Assembly (NCBI GenBank): GCA_030549495.1
Contig: JAUIRK010000894.1
Coordinates: forward strand, 186,001 to 250,000
Direction: 5' to 3'
DNA: 64,000 nt
Source: Nectonema munidae
Lineage: Eukaryota > Nematomorpha > Nectonematoida > Nectonematidae
Positions 1-11,300 of the stretch are shown here, piece by piece. Below the pieces are notes generated by a model that was not told where the DNA came from, did no database searches, and saw nothing but the letters and a program-made list of their open reading frames with translations. Numbering within the stretch: position 1 is the stretch's first letter; each line of letters opens with the position of its first letter. Position numbers and translations under genes: made by a program.

Positions 1-830
1 TGGTTCTTAACCTTTTTCTCCAATTCACCACTTTTTAGTGAGCCAACTCTCAATTTCCCACCACAGCATCGGTCTTTGACAAATTAGATTTTAACGTATG
101 CAGTGTTTAGTACGTAGATATTCGTTTTGCTTTTTTTGTGATTTATTACTAAGAGTAAGAGAAAAATTTTCGTCAAGTCAAGAATGAATGAATGTTTTCT
201 GATATATCTGTTTTATGGATATATATTTGTAAAGGATATAATATTTGTGTTGGAATTAAAATTTATTTGGGGATTATTTTATCTTTTTCAATGCATACGT
301 CAACATGCATGTGGTAGCAAAGCAATAAATTGAAATTTAAGACTGTAGTATTGGAGAGGGATATGAAACGATTTGTTATTTTTTTACAATTTATTGGGAA
401 AATAAAAAAAACAAAAAATGCAACATTATACGGCCTTGGCGAGTGCCTCAATGTTCGGTTCCACTTTTGAAATAGCGCAGCGCAAATCAGATTAAAGGTC
501 AATCAGGCAGTTTCGCGATTTCATTTTGATCTCAACCATGCTCGAAAACGCCGACTCGCACAGGTACGCGGAGGGAAATGCAGCCAGTAGTGTGAGAGCG
601 GCTACAGCAACGCGAGGTTTTCCTATGTTGTGCAACTTTTTGACAACAGTTATTTTTTGAAAGTTTATAGAAGGCTTTCAAACCACACTTTATATTTTGC
701 AAAAACCTTCCTACGTTATCAAACCTGGATTTGTGCGATCGTTCAGCTTGACGTTTAAAATTGTCAATACTTTTGTTTACTGAACTCGAGTGCTTCATTT
801 CCACTACAAACTTCACTTGCCGGGCTTTAG
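1..830 (-). mobile_element. Decayed hAT transposon, 3' part of transposase
   Basis: Reading the minus strand, 490-590 encodes [20 protein letters not shown], the C-terminal block of ZBED/SCAND3-type hAT transposases (usually FPS.YLCE..FS....IK.K.RN). The upstream minus-strand stretch at about 640-780 encodes a KRQAERSHKSRFDNVGRFLQ segment that reappears in a second copy at 29.5 kb. Stops and frame changes break the reading, so this is not a functional gene. The first bases of the window (TGGTTCTTAACC) match the common hAT end CAGTGGTTCTTAACC, so the element probably ends at or just outside the window edge. Family assignment is firm; the 5' boundary is not. Confidence 0.75.
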
Positions 831-2690
831 AAAAGTGGGTGCTAACACTTCAGAACACAAAAGACACTTACGTTCCTCTTCCCCTCCCCTGCGCAGACAT
901 TGATGCAGTAAAAGGAAATTTCAAGTGTGAGTCGTCATATTTCATTTTTTAAGAAAAATGCACATTTACAAATCAGGTCTGAAAAACAATAAAAGAAAAA
1001 AATAGTACTCAATTCAAAGACTAACTTATTTGTTCTTTTTAAATGAGATTTTTTGGCAAAAATCGCAAATGACCCAATATGGGTTTAATATTTTGCGAAA
1101 AAACGATTCACTCAGTGTCCCCTTCTCGATTCCCATGGGACTTCTTTGCGATCTTCTAGGGGATAGCGGACTCCAGTTTATAATAAATTTTAAAAGTTGT
1201 AAAAAAAACTCATTTTACTGTACATGTAATTAAGTATGGGAATTAATTAGAACTTATAGGATAATAGAACTTAGCTTAAACGTAATATTAGTCAAGTTGT
1301 GTCTTGATACGGGTTGGCTGCTGTATATAATATTTCACCTCTATTACTCTTATATAACTCCTTAAGTATATTACCGAAGATCAAACAAATGGGATGCGTT
1401 TTCGCTTGATTTTATCAAATTCGTAAACCGTTTGTTATCATATAAGCGAAGATCCCCATATAAATACACTTAAAATGGAATATTTTGAACATAATATATC
1501 CACTTCAAATCTCATCATGATCAATCAAAAAAGATTGATTTCATCAAATCTCTTGATGACCCTACGTTTAACATTACCGGTAACCTTTCAAATGAAAACG
1601 CAGTTTAGGTGATCAAATTTTGTCAATTAAATGACACTAGAGGCAAAATTAAAAAAAAGCCTTTAGATTGACTTTTTTAATTCGATTCTGAGTTTTAACG
1701 ACGTCAAGAGGAGCTTTCGTTTGAACTCAAAACAAAATGCCAGATTACATAGAAAAATGTTTATTTTTATCTTGCATTTTTTTTGTAAGAACGAACACAC
1801 AATTTTTATCCAGCTCAATATAGATTTCATCTTTTGTGCTTGAAATAGGAGTTGCCATCGTTGCCTTCAGATGAAGCAGAGAGGAGCGTGCAAAGGAGTG
1901 AACCCTCGAGCGTGTTGAGGCGTCCAAGCAACAGCTCTAACTACAACTCTTTTTTTGCACTTGCTTATTCCATCTTCAAGATTTTTTTATCTGTCTTCCT
2001 TACAATCATTTCTATGAAGAAGCTCTTTGAATACTTCTTCAGAACTCTTAACACTTCATAGAAATGTCAAAATTTTAAAGCAACATATGTTATATATACA
2101 TTTTATAATTTGTTTTCAATACTTGGATATATAATCCTACTCATTTTTTATACTTCATTTTTTACTGAATAAGTCTTATGCTATCATTTTTTCTCATATA
2201 TAATGCAATCAAATGCACTTAATATTAAAAAAAACAATTGATAAATTACAAATCTTTTTGTTATCATTGATTTTTATATTGTATATTTTAAAACGTAATA
2301 TTATAAGGCCTTTAGACATATGATTCCTAATCTTCTTACAGTGGTGAACCTATTTTTACTTCATCCTAATATTTGCAGCCCCCCTCCCCCCCCCCCCCTT
2401 CAAAACGAGAACAAATTACTATTCTTATCATTTCATTTTAAAGTTTGTAACTTGAAGGCAAGGTGGTTTTGTAAAGCTTCTTTGGTCACTCTCTACCTTG
2501 AAAAGGGTTGTTTTGAATCGTTTGATTCATGATATTTCAAGTTTTTAATCACTTTATATTGGAATAAACAGTTAAATTTTTTTAAAACAAAATGAAATAC
2601 CTTAAGATATATATATAATAGTGACGCAAAGTGAAAAGATAAAAATTTAATGTAAAAAACGACAAATAGTAGGAAAGACATCCCGTTGTA
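831..2690. other. AT-rich stretch without a recognised gene
   Basis: Only short open frames without recognisable motifs are present. A poly-C run lies near 2390. CGTCCTCATTTGAGGACG at 2694-2711 is a short perfect palindrome resembling the piggyBac-like ends seen around 41.9 and 46.8 kb. Confidence 0.5.
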
Positions 2691-2699
2691 TCAACGTCC

Positions 2700-3250
2700 T
2701 CATTTGAGGACGCCGCTAATTTTAGGGCTTTGATATTATTATAATTTTAGTAATGCGTATGTACATAATAAACAAATGATATACGTTTGAAGCAGTTTCT
2801 AGCTAAACTTTAAACTTAGGACAAAATGGATTACTACTAGTTATGCACATTTTGTTCAAAATTCGTTGTTTTTGTTGTTAGCCCCTTGATCACACCATCT
2901 CATTATCAGTGTGATCAATCAATTCATTACAGAGAAAATAAATAAATTTCCTATAATGGGCTGAGGAAGTGGAAAAGTATAGAATATTATTACACTTTCG
3001 TAGCAGCAACGATGAGTAGGTTTATTTTCAGCCAACCTACATAAAAGTCGCTGTTAGGTCGTCAAAATTTGTTCTAATCAGATAAAGGTGCCTTTAAACA
3101 CTTCTGCTTTAGATTTATGCCTACACAATTGATCTCTTACTTTGATTAGATGATCATTAAACCTATAAATTTTTTATGCCTTCGCGAACCCAAAAATTGT
3201 TTGCCGCCTTCATTTGGGGTCGCGACCCGGGATTGGGAAGCACTTGTGGG
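2700..3250. mobile_element. hAT-type non-autonomous remnant (one end visible)
   Basis: The stretch ends at about 3220-3247 with GGTCGCGACCCGGGATTGGG followed by AAGCACTTG. This resembles the right end of hAT MITEs (GGTCGCGACCCGGGGTTGGGAACCACTG). The matching left end and target duplication were not found, so the left limit is a guess. Confidence 0.4.
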
Positions 3251-3404
3251 AACATTTAGACCGGCCAAACATTATCTTGCTTCAGTACACTTAATACGAT
3301 GTATTTGATGCAAATATTTTGAAATGTAGGAATTTTAATTCACTAATAAATGTTTATTGATTTTTAAACTTGGTGGGTGTAGAATAAGCTTGATAGTAAT
3401 TACG

Positions 3405-3690
3405 GTCAGAATCAAGAAAAAGAAAAATGGATTACTGGAACAGAAAAAATATAAAGTTTCCATCCACTAGAAAAAAGACGCATTACTGTCACGAGAAAAA
3501 GATCAAAACATACAAAAAAGGATTAAAATTCTCTTTCAAGCACAAGAAAAAATGTCCATTACTCTAACGAAAAGAAGATCAAAATGTACAAAAAAAATTG
3601 TCGCTGAAGTACTAGAAAAAGTGCATTCATTGAACAGGAAGATGCGGTAAACATAGAAAAAAAGATTAAAAAAATTGCGCACCAATGTAA
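3405..3690. repeat. Degenerate tandem repeat, unit about 70-75 bp
   Basis: About four diverged units follow one another, each with a pattern like ATTACT..CACGAGAAAAAGATC, then AAAACATACAAAAAA, then a CTAGAAAAA block. Copies start near 3424, 3482, 3552 and 3625. The units are A-rich and non-coding. Confidence 0.6.
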
Positions 3691-3707
3691 AATAAAAATC
3701 AGTGATG

Positions 3708-3862
3708 GGGATCATACATATATTACGTCCCCTATCGGGGAGGGGGGTAAACTAATTCTAGATGCTCTGTAATAAAAAAGTAGAGCAGGAGGGGTAAAAA
3801 TCCCGACAGGAGGGGGTTCAAAAACTTAAAAATTTTAGAGGACGTCATTTATGTATGATCCC
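3708..3862. mobile_element. Small TIR element (MITE), 155 bp
   Basis: The left end GGGATCATACATATATTACG (3708 on) and the right end (GACGTCATTTATGTATGATCCC, 3841-3862) form imperfect terminal inverted repeats of about 22 bp. The interior is G-rich and non-coding. I could not assign the superfamily from the ends. Confidence 0.65.
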
Positions 3863-4892
3863 ATTGACAAGTATTTTGCGCTACGGGCCTTATTCAAGTC
3901 TACGAAGGGTTTATAGCGGGCGGCAATAAAATTCGGTTTTATGAAAATTTTAAAGGATATTAGTTCATTGCAAATACATATGTTATATTTAGTCAAAAAA
4001 ATATATATTTTTTTAATTATTCGCTGTTATTTTGCAATTTTAATTTTTTTAATAAAAAAAAAATTTTTAAATAAGTTTTAAGATTAGTGAATGCCACATA
4101 AAAAGAGTTCAAGGGGTGCAGGTTGTCCACCATCTGTATTAGATCATTATGGGAAAGATCAATTACAAAAACGACACCCAACAAAAGTTTGCTTTAAGAG
4201 AAAACACACACATTAAGAAGAGCGAAGTACAAAATGATCATTCAGATCACCCCTCCCATTCCAAAACTCCGTAAGAAAATGCATGTACAGCTAGATTTAT
4301 AAATGACTGAATTGTACTAGTCGTGGCGATCCTTTTAGAGACACTGAGCCAGACAGCTGAAAATCGAAAAGACTCAATTCATCCCAACATGCCAGCTTTA
4401 AAGACTTCGATGCTGTACCTTTGTCATTTTTGCTAACAAAAGTTTGAAAGAAACAAAAATTTTTTTTCTAAAATCACTGTGATCATTTCTTGTTCTAAAT
4501 ATTCAGATAACTTGTCAATAGATGTCCCATATTTGATTAATTTGAGCGCAACACATCTTTTATCTAATTTTTCAAATTTACCATTATATGAAAATTACAA
4601 AATGAGCCAATCTTCTTTCATCTCATATTAACAACACTCAATTTAATAGATAGACACACATAAAGAACTGGTATCCAATATTTATATAAAACGTACACAT
4701 AGAATTGATGACACATTTACACATTATATACACTAACACTGCACATAACACATATATCATTCTTGCACATAACAAATCATACTCTCATTTTTTTTTATAA
4801 TTTACACTTGTCGCTTGCGTTTTCTTTCTTTTTTTCTTAGTAGGTAAGAGCTTATAAATTTTATAACATATTATTTAGATAGAGTGCTAATT
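3863..4892. other. AT-rich stretch, no gene seen
   Basis: Nothing recognisable apart from runs of A/T and CA-rich stretches around 4640-4790. It may be the 5' non-coding part of the Tigger copy that follows. Confidence 0.4.
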
Positions 4893-6190
4893 ATGTCTTC
4901 TAAAGAAAATATAAGTGACGGTGACAAAGGAAAGCGAAAAACTAAGAGAGTAACCCTAGAAAGAAATAATAGCGAAATATGAAAATGGAGTATGACATAC
5001 CGAAATCTACATTATCAACGTTTTTGAAAAATAAAGAGATTACTAAAGCTGCTCATTCTGCAAAAGGATCTAAAGTGATTAGTAAACAAAGACCACAGAT
5101 AATAATTGAAGAAGTTGAAAAGTTCTTGCTCGTGCTTATTAATGAGAAACAGTTGAAAGGGGATAATAGTGTGAGTGAAGCATTTGTCTGTGAAAAATCG
5201 CCAAATATTTATGGCCATCTAGTTAATAAAATCGATGGGGCAAGTTTTGAAAAGTTTGATTTTAACCCATTTACGACCAATGTTCCTATTTTGGAACATA
5301 AGTAACTTCATCTTCGTCTGCTTTTTTCAATGACTTTGAATATAAATCGTCTGCGTTTTTTTTTAGATATCGTCTGCTTTGCTTGGTCTTAAATGGGTTA
5401 AAGCAAGCAGAGGATGATTTGAAAAGTTTAATAAAAAAGGAAGCGAAATTCACAGTTTCAAAGACTGCATGGAACAAATTAATAGTTCAAAGAAGGAAGG
5501 AGCAGAGAAGTTTAAAAAAGAATTTAATGATAAAAGCGAAAGGTTTTCTCCTAGAACAGGTTTTTAATGGAAACGAAACAGGTTTGTTTATTTTAGAAAA
5601 AGTTGCCAAACCGCATTTGTATAACAAAGAGGAAAAAGCGCTACCAGGTCATAAACCTATGAAAGTCAGGTTGACTCTTTTGATGAGTGGAAACACGGTG
5701 ACTACAAACAAAACAGTAAACATGTTCAATGACAATGTAATGACTTATTTTTAAAAAATATTATAGAGCCGACAAAAACAACAAAAGCTGGAAAAAATTC
5801 TAGTGAAAAGGACAGATACTCCGAAGTAAATCCTACCTGAGCCGAAAAAACAAAGATTAGTTGTAGAACAAAATGAAAACTGTGATTCCAAAAAAAGTTA
5901 CTATAGAAGAGGGCTCTACTTCTGAGAGTAGTAACTTGCTCTGTTATTCACTTGTATAACGTTATGAATAAAGATTTTTTCTTTAATTTTTCCTTTTAGT
6001 AATGCAGTGGTACTTTGGTTTTTGACGATATCATTTGTTTGTACAAAGTCCTACATACATGAACAGTACAGTTAGTTGATTTGGTGTTTGAGAACGGATT
6101 ATTTGATTCTTATGGGAATAAAGGATTAATTCGCCATTCGAACACTTTGTAGGAACGAATTGTGGTCGAAAGCCGAAGTACCATTATTTG
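4893..6190 (+). mobile_element. Decayed Tigger (pogo/Tc1-mariner) transposon
   Basis: From ATG 4893 the frame encodes a basic start (GKRKTKRVTLERN), then IPKSTLSTFLKNKE (about 4995-5040), the CENP-B/Tigger helix-turn-helix pattern. After an insertion at 5266-5397 comes QVFNGNETGLF (5560 on), the Tigger DDE motif normally written N.DETGLFW with the catalytic Asp; here it reads GNET. KEEKALPGHKP and KVRLTLLMSGN follow, also family-typical. Part of the DNA-binding domain is missing and the frame breaks near 4978 and after 5754. Inverted ends CAGTGGTACTTTGG (6003) and CCGAAGTACCATT (about 6172-6184) resemble Tigger termini. TIGD-type transposase, not functional. Confidence 0.8.
5266..5397. mobile_element. 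piggyBac-type MITE copy 1, inside Tigger
   Basis: This is a 132-bp insert with ends CCCATTTACGACCAA / TTGGTCTTAAATGGG, flanked on both sides by TTAA (5262-5265, 5398-5401). It splits the Tigger reading frame, so it is younger than the Tigger copy. Near-identical copies lie at 11663-11791 and 35647-35777. TTAA duplication and CCC ends are the piggyBac signature. Confidence 0.88.
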
Positions 6191-6750
6191 AAATAGAGTT
6201 AAACGAAGACAAGTTGTTAAACCAACTAACTTTGTCTACTAGCACATTTTAAATGTTAGTTAATAATACTCTGAAGCAGTCGATTTCAATCTTTTAGCCA
6301 TCACGCCCCCTTTGAAGAGTAAACCTTTCTCTCCACGCCCCTCGCTCTACAAATTAAATTCCGTCCTAAATTTTCAAGAAAAATAAATTTTTTAAATGAA
6401 TTTAAATTAGTGAGATACTGATATAACTTTTTAGTAATATATTTGACAATGTATTGATTGGAAGAAAATGACTAAATTTATTTATTTGACATTACAACTC
6501 AAAATTAAAAAATACATTTGTCAAGTTATTCAATACAGAAAATAGATTAGTAGAATGTAAGTATGTACGGACAAAGTCTTAATATTTTCTCACGTTTCAG
6601 AAAAAATTTTTTAATTTAAAACTCACGCCTCCCCTTAGTAGAAGCTACTCGCATTATTTCCCTGAGCGACTGCTCTGATGTATAGCTAGAGAAAAAGGGT
6701 TTTTTACTTTTTATATACGCGCCCAAATATACAATTTATACATCTGTTAA
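6191..6750. other. Non-coding, probable decayed MITE
   Basis: A stretch beginning near 6284 (CAGTCGATTTCAATCTTTTA, then CGCCCCC) looks like the left end of a hAT-like MITE. A C-rich block with a CACGCCTCCCC motif near 6625 may be its other end. No target duplication was found. Confidence 0.3.
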
Positions 6751-6763
6751 GAGTATTGGTAAT

Positions 6764-6958
6764 GATCATCATCATCATCCATTTGTCTCCAGGAGGAGAA
6801 CAAGGTCTTATATCCCGGCTTGCCAGGGTCGACCTTTTTCATTTTTTTTACAGCGTCGTCTCCATTGCTTTCTAAGTTGTGCATCTTCCAGAGAGAGTCC
6901 CCTTTTCTCCATATCTGCTTTCACCACCTCTCCCCATGATTTCTTGGGGCGCCCTTTA
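6764..6958 (-). mobile_element. LINE 3' end, copy 1 (5'-truncated)
   Basis: The minus strand reads GRPKKSWGEVVKADMEKRGL followed by a W-R-R-R-C-K motif and a stop. This is the typical C-terminus of non-LTR endonuclease-reverse transcriptase ORFs (RPK..W.DVV..D...RGL). A short (GAT)n tail follows at the left end. Flanking direct repeats GAGTATTGGTAAT (6751-6763) and GAGTATTGTTAAT (6959-6971) match at 12 of 13 positions and are the target duplication. Only about 195 bp were inserted. Confidence 0.85.
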
Positions 6959-7056
6959 GAGTATTGTTAATAATAATTATAGATATTTTATGCATGAGTA
7001 AAATAGTTTATACTTATTCGGTTGAAGGAAGAAGTCAAAGAGAATAAAAATAAATG

Positions 7057-7062
7057 TTTATT
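7057..7062 (-). promoter_or_regulatory. Candidate polyadenylation signal of the Asx-like gene
   Basis: TTTATT on the plus strand is AATAAA on the minus strand, about 240 bp past the stop at 7302. Other A/T-rich hexamers lie nearby, so this is a candidate only. Confidence 0.35.
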
Positions 7063-7301
7063 TTGAGAAAAATAAAATTTAAAACAGTAAAATGCATAAA
7101 ATAAAGCTCAAAACAAATTAACAATAAATAGTACAGAGATAAAATAAATGTATCCAATAAAATATGATATAACTTGATTTAAAAACAACTGTTATGGAAT
7201 TAATGAGAGAAAATTGATTCAAACAAAATTTCCTCCGTCAAAAGGTATGGATGTGTATTGATGGAGTTGAAAGAAGTGCTTCTCATACTCGAGAAAATTT
7301 G

Positions 7302-8340
7302 TTATGCGCAATTAACACAAATATTCGAAAAACGCTTGAAAAAGAAATACTGGCTGAATAAGCCACATTTAACGCATTTTTTAAAGGAATCACTGTTAAT
7401 TGTCAATTTGGAATCTGTGCTGTGCGAACTGAAGGCATTCGGGGTAAGCGGTGGAGGAAGAGTGTTCAAAGACTGATCTATATTGAAGGCAGTACTGTTC
7501 TTAGGCGCGGATGAATTTTTGAGAGACAATGCGTTGTTGCTTTCTTGGAGAAGGGTTGAGGAAAGAGTGACTAAAGAGTCCAAGGTCTTGTTGTGAAGAT
7601 TATTGGAAAGAGAGGGCGGAATTAGAAGCTTTAGGGTTTCAGGCAAAGACTTGGCACAAGGAGTTTCCCTCTCTTTATTCGTGATTTTGAGGGAAAGGTG
7701 TGACGGCAACTTAACAAAAAGAATATTCGGCTTTGGCAAAAGCATCGGCATCACCTTCGTGCACGATGAGAGATGGCGAGAAACGTTCAGTTGCGAAGAA
7801 AGAATGTAGTTGGGGTTGTAGGGTGAATTACAGCGCAAACTTGGAAAGAGTTTAGAAGAATTTTTTGCCTTGGAGGAGGGAGTGGGAGAGGGAAATGAGT
7901 GAGTGTGTTTAGAGGAAATGTACAAAGGACTCAATGGAGGAATAGGGGTCGAAGTAATACTTTGGAGGGGTGGTGGCAGAACTCTAGATGAAAGTTGGTG
8001 AGAGCACTTGATTGGACTGATTTTAGAACACAAAAACTTCACATCATCATCTCCAGTGCTTGCTTTCGAACGCATTTTTCGTTGCAAACTCTTTGAGAAA
8101 GCGGTTGAATTATTTCTTTCTACGCTAGATTTGTCATCGGCTGGGTGATCGATAAGATTATAAGAAGTATATGGATGGTTGAAGTGGGAAGCCTTAAATT
8201 GGGGTGAAAAAAGATTTTCTGTTGATTTGCTTGATTGTAAGGGTACACTGAGAGGAGGCATTTTTTTTGTTGAATGAGAGGAAACAGCGGTGACAGGCAT
8301 GGAGTGCGCTGAAATGGAATAATGGCAGTTGGATTTGGTT
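7302..8340 (-). CDS. Asx: Asx-like, last coding exon
   Basis: The exon is open from the acceptor TTTATTTTAG (ending 8341) to the TAA at 7302-7304, about 346 codons, and is unusually GC-rich for the window. The protein is rich in Ser, Pro, Leu and Asn with no folded domain until the last 25 residues, CVKCGLFSQYFFF...CVNCA. That spacing of CxxC-G-x-F and a final CVxC fits the ASXL C-terminal PHD, but the middle Cys/His ligands are replaced, so zinc binding is doubtful. The same frame stays open for over 1 kb, which argues for selection. Confidence 0.75.
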
Positions 8341-11300
8341 CTAAAATAAAGTTTATCGTAATTTTCTTTTGAATTTCATAGGAGTTGAAATACTTGATGT
8401 TATTATTGCTTTTTATTTCTTTAACCGAGGAACCGTTTGTGAGTGAAGTGGTCTAGAAGAGTAGAAAATAATTATAATAACGATAAATGGTGTTGCGAAG
8501 AGCACAAAACTTTTTATAGTGCATTGAAATCTCTTCCCAAATTCGATTAAAGACGTCTAATCAATTGGGACTAAGAAACATTACAATACAATACGATTTT
8601 AATTAAATTCTAAGATCGGGATTTAAACTAAAAGGCTTTTGGGGATCAGAATATCCTCGAACATTTAAAAGAAACTCAAAATCTTAGACGCTCCACTTTC
8701 TTTGAAAGAAAAGTGCCAATAATCTTATTTACAGAAATTTTAAGAATAAGGACTAAAGGAATATTTTCCGATATATTCTTGGAAAATAAGCGCGATTCTA
8801 TAAGGACCACAAGGCATCTTTACGAATATTGGTCAAGAGCGTAGGTTTTAAATCTAAGAAATTTTAGAAGAAAATATATAATTGGCAAAAAAACATTTTC
8901 TGATCAAATACAACCGCGTGGTCTTTCAAATGTTACATTTTTGAATTATACACTCAACTTTCGTTATAACGAAGCTCAAGGAACAAAGTGAAATCATTTC
9001 GCTATATGCAAATTTCGTTATAAACAGTTTTACGACAAATCTGTCACGAGTTTGATAGCCATGGGTTGCCAAGCCTAAAAATTAATTTTAAAGGGCTAAT
9101 AAAAAAATGAAAAGAATACAGCGTCTCATTTATTCAATAAAATACAAACATTATGAATACATGAAATGAGTGAAAAATGGTAATACCAGTCAAGAGATAT
9201 TGATGCACAAGCATTTTCAACGCAAAATCTGTTTGTAAAGTTTGCTGAGTACAAGTTATTTTTCTCTTAGACTTAAAACTCTTCAGCACCTTCTTTAGCT
9301 TCTAAACATCCCATTAAATTTGAACAGTGATCGATTGCTGCTGAGTGTGATCGTATTGGTGTTGGCGCAAGTAAGTGAAAATCATCATCATCACTATCTT
9401 TATTGGTATTTTCTGGTTCTTTCTTTACCATTGCAACAATAGCTCTACCAGTGAGTGGGGTTCTGCTGTAATTTTATCATCAGATGACAAGTAATCGTAA
9501 AGGGTACCATCTGATTCATAAGCAGTTCCACTAAGTGATTCTATTAATTGAGCAACTAGCCATATGTAGAAGCCTGCAAAAAGCCAGCAGTACCTTATGG
9601 TGGATTTTTGCGGGTTGGCTGAAATTACACTGGTTTATCGCTGCTGCTGCGAAAGTGTAACAAAATTCTACACTTTTCCCTGAGAGTATTTGCTTTTATG
9701 GAAATACTCTCTCAGTTTAAACAAAGCCTTATTTTGAACTGATAGATTATACTCATATAAAGATAGTATAATCTAGGGGCTTACAACAACAACAACAACA
9801 TTAATTGAGCAATAGGCAAATGATCTTCTAGGTCATAGTCATATTCTAATGATTCCCTTTCTATAGGCTGAGTTTTGAAACCACAATGGCCGAAACAGTT
9901 GGCTATTCTTTTTTCTTTCACATGTGTCGTCCATGCCTGACTAATCAGATAAATTCCGGGAATTTATTTTGCCCTATGGAACTCCATTGAAATATATAAA
10001 AGTATACACTTTTTAAAGCCTCGACGCCATTAAAATCAGTTCCTCCTGTACTTGGAGTCTGGAGGCGAGGCTGCGTAAAATAACTATACTCTTGGAGGAA
10101 GGGGAAACTTTCTAATGTCGTGAAATCAGGTGCACCATGTGAAGCCTAAGATTGCATCTATATCAGCGATTCTTAACAAGGGATGCGAGACAACATAACG
10201 GGAGTACGAGAAACGACCAAATAATGCACAACATATGTAGTATGTACTTCTTTTTATTTTTTATTTGAAGATTTTATGTCCGATTTTTCATATCAATCTC
10301 AATGGTGCGCCCCCAAGTTTTAGTTATTTCATAGATGCGCCCTAGGGTAAAAAAGTTAGAGAAGCACTGGCCTAGGGATATGTCGTTATAAGCGAAATTT
10401 CTGTGTATCCCATTTGAATTAACCGACATTTATTACAAAGACATGATAGGATAAATAGGCGCACCGACGATGTATTTCGTTATAACCGAGTTTTTGATCG
10501 CATTTTGTTATAACGAAAGTTGAGTGTATTTGTATTCTAGAACGTAATCATGCTTAAAAACTTGGCTTTTGAAATGGATGCTAACGAATTTTATAATTAA
10601 AAACTATAATTTTGTTTCCAAAAAAAATTCTGTCAAATATCAATTTTATTTCTTCTTAGTTATTTTATAAGATTTTAAGGGTAACTTTTAAAATTTAGTA
10701 ATGCTTTATCGATACAGTGACAAAAATTTTTAAACTGTCAAAAATTACGATAAAAAATAATGCTAACATTTGTGAAATTTTATTTAATGATTTGGAAAAG
10801 TTTAGATCATCAACTCGAAAAATTTGTATAAAGAATTTTTCTCTATTAAATCTTATATAGAGAACTTTCAATATGTTTGTGTAATTTTGCTTAAATTTAA
10901 ATTTCCTACATTATGCGTTCTTTGATTGGATAAAATTATCATTAATTTCATTTATAAAAAAGGAAATTGGCTGACAATAAATCAAGGTAGTATTGACGAT
11001 GAATTCCATTGACTCTAGAGGGGCGTCTATTTTTAGAAAAGACAGCTTTTTTCAACGGGTTGCGCTTTCGAGGTTAACCAATGAATGATTTTGAGGTAAT
11101 AATTGCAATCACTTTATTGTGCATTCGGGGCTTGAACTAAATCCTTTACTAAACGAAGCTAAAATCTAGCCATTCACACACAATAAGAGTTAAGTATTGT
11201 ATAAGAGATGTCAATCAAAGAGCCTACATATGGGGATAAAGAAAAGCAGCAAAATATTATCATTCCTTTTCGAAATAGAAATAAACAAAGAAGAAATAAG

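Larger units (their letters stand above)
8951..10526 (-). mobile_element. Tigger-type transposon with complete TIRs, decayed, in Asx intron
   Basis: The ends CACTCAACTTTCGTTATAAC (8951 on) and its inverse (to 10526) are flanked by TA on both sides, the Tc1-mariner/pogo target. The minus strand at 9812-9930 reads AWTTHVKEKRIANCFGHCGF, matching the Tigger C-terminal block W..V...TI.NCF.KAGF. At 9270-9480 it has the acidic tail region with several stops and frame changes. Most of the transposase is missing. A SINE-like insert at 9556-9799 and a possible hAT-type MITE at about 10166-10376 have landed in it. Confidence 0.82.

Noticed and set aside
9361-9400. CRISPR-like or other regular array in short repeated ATCATC units
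   Set aside because: Simple trinucleotide runs within a Tigger C-terminus or LINE tails; no spacer structure, and the DNA is eukaryotic.
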